From JAHEJJ01 sp965212205 (GTDB lineage: Bacteria > Bacteroidota > Bacteroidia > Flavobacteriales > Flavobacteriaceae), in the NCBI GenBank assembly GCA_965212205.1, contig CBDBUX010000011.1, forward strand, positions 682,001 to 746,000: a DNA stretch of 64,000 nt. The letters are read 5' to 3'. Each line of letters starts with the position of its first letter. Positions within the stretch are counted from its first letter, which is position 1. The notes beneath the pieces were generated by a model. It worked only from the letters and a program-made list of their open reading frames with translations. It was not told the origin of the DNA and ran no database searches. This document shows, one piece after another, positions 63,791-64,000 of this stretch. The position numbers were made by a program, and so were the translations under genes.

Positions 63791-64000
63791 ATGATAGACC
63801 GTAATCTGCTTACATATCTCGAATCGTTCCTAACAGCGCAACGCAGAGAACGATTTCTGGAAATTCTTGAACTTAGGACCAATTTCCTTACTGTAGTGGC
63901 AGAGGATGTTTTCCAGATGCACAACGCGAGTGCCATTGTTAGGAGTTGCGATGTTTTCGGAATCCAGCAACTACACCTTATAGTGGATCGATTTGGCAAC
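63791..64000 (+). CDS. trmH: TrmH/SpoU family tRNA 2'-O-methyltransferase, 5' part
   Basis: The first 70 codons, open to the window edge, from ATG 63791. The sequence starts MIDRNLLTYLESFLTAQRRER and contains NTSA-type HNASAIVRSCDVFG, the N-terminal SPOUT motif 1 with the SAM-knot Asn. The form resembles the tRNA Gm18 methyltransferase TrmH of Bacteroidota rather than an rRNA enzyme. It is divergent from cobB with a 44-bp gap. Truncated by the window, not by mutation. Confidence 0.85.
   Translation, partial: MIDRNLLTYLESFLTAQRRERFLEILELRTNFLTVVAEDVFQMHNASAIVRSCDVFGIQQLHLIVDRFGN

Noticed and set aside
1..64000. tRNA, rRNA, CRISPR array, insertion sequence or prophage
   Set aside because: I searched for cloverleaf arms, repeat-spacer patterns, transposase motifs and inverted terminal repeats and saw none; a tRNA scan was not possible, so a missed tRNA cannot be excluded.

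Overview
The window reads as a chromosomal segment of a marine-type member of the Flavobacteriaceae (Bacteroidota). Evidence: gene families typical of that group (type B L31, DUF4199, DUF4252, DUF5777-like, DUF6263, DUF6515-like, a GldB-like lipoprotein, a GlmU-like sugar nucleotidyltransferase, a MAC-free CarB of 950 residues without the allosteric domain), Bacteroidota promoters of the TTTG-N19/20-TAnnTTTG kind in front of rpmH and rpmE2, almost no Shine-Dalgarno sequences, many lipoproteins with short lipoboxes, and moderate GC. I see no rRNA, tRNA, IS element, prophage or CRISPR array. Nearly all of the DNA is coding.

Layout: 1-6.8 kb, end of an unknown gene, then three secreted or lipid-anchored metallopeptidase-like genes (M1, DUF2268/GldB-like, M28) and a fused trehalose-6-phosphate synthase/phosphatase. 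6.9-12.3 kb, a divergent GH15 hydrolase, a group II PLP decarboxylase and a lipoprotein dipeptidyl-peptidase III. 12.4-20.2 kb, a fatty-acid beta-oxidation block on the minus strand in the order fadD, marR, fadN, fadA, fadE, with a perfect 32-bp palindrome in front of marR. 20.3-25.3 kb, purL and an rRNA m5C methyltransferase. 25.4-27.4 kb, a small secreted protein and an ECF sigma/anti-sigma/periplasmic sensor operon. 27.5-32.7 kb, MsbA-like ABC exporter, phosphoglucomutase, GT2 glycosyltransferase and DUF4199 protein. 32.9-38.1 kb (plus strand), rpmE2, a frameshifted GlmU-like gene, mtaB, an alpha/beta hydrolase and a lytic transglycosylase. 39.6-42.7 kb, rpmH and carB. 42.8-44.8 kb, YceI, mono-heme cytochrome and an outer-membrane beta-barrel gene. 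44.8-48.6 kb, oxidative pentose-phosphate genes gnd, zwf, pgl. 49-50.4 kb, rmuC. 50.4-55.7 kb, a vitamin B12 import locus: btuD, btuC, btuF on minus and, divergently, a cobalamin riboswitch followed by a btuB-type TonB receptor broken by two frameshifts. 55.7-57.2 kb, a frameshifted S41 peptidase lipoprotein. 57.3-59.5 kb, a second ECF sigma operon with two DUF4252 genes. 59.7-64 kb, mscS, purB, a heme-binding protein, a class III-type sirtuin without zinc cysteines and the start of a TrmH methyltransferase.

Most of the window is ordinary housekeeping and nutrient-uptake DNA; I did not find a clearly new system. The strongest points are: (i) four single-base frameshifts in three genes, every one explained by one extra base in a short homopolymer, which smells of assembly error but needs reads to decide; (ii) the MarR palindrome abutting a -7 element in front of the beta-oxidation operon; (iii) the B12 riboswitch that assigns the neighbouring ABC transporter; (iv) two ECF sigma modules, one with a recognisable autoregulatory-type promoter; (v) unusual active-site or zinc-site changes in the M28 peptidase and the sirtuin.
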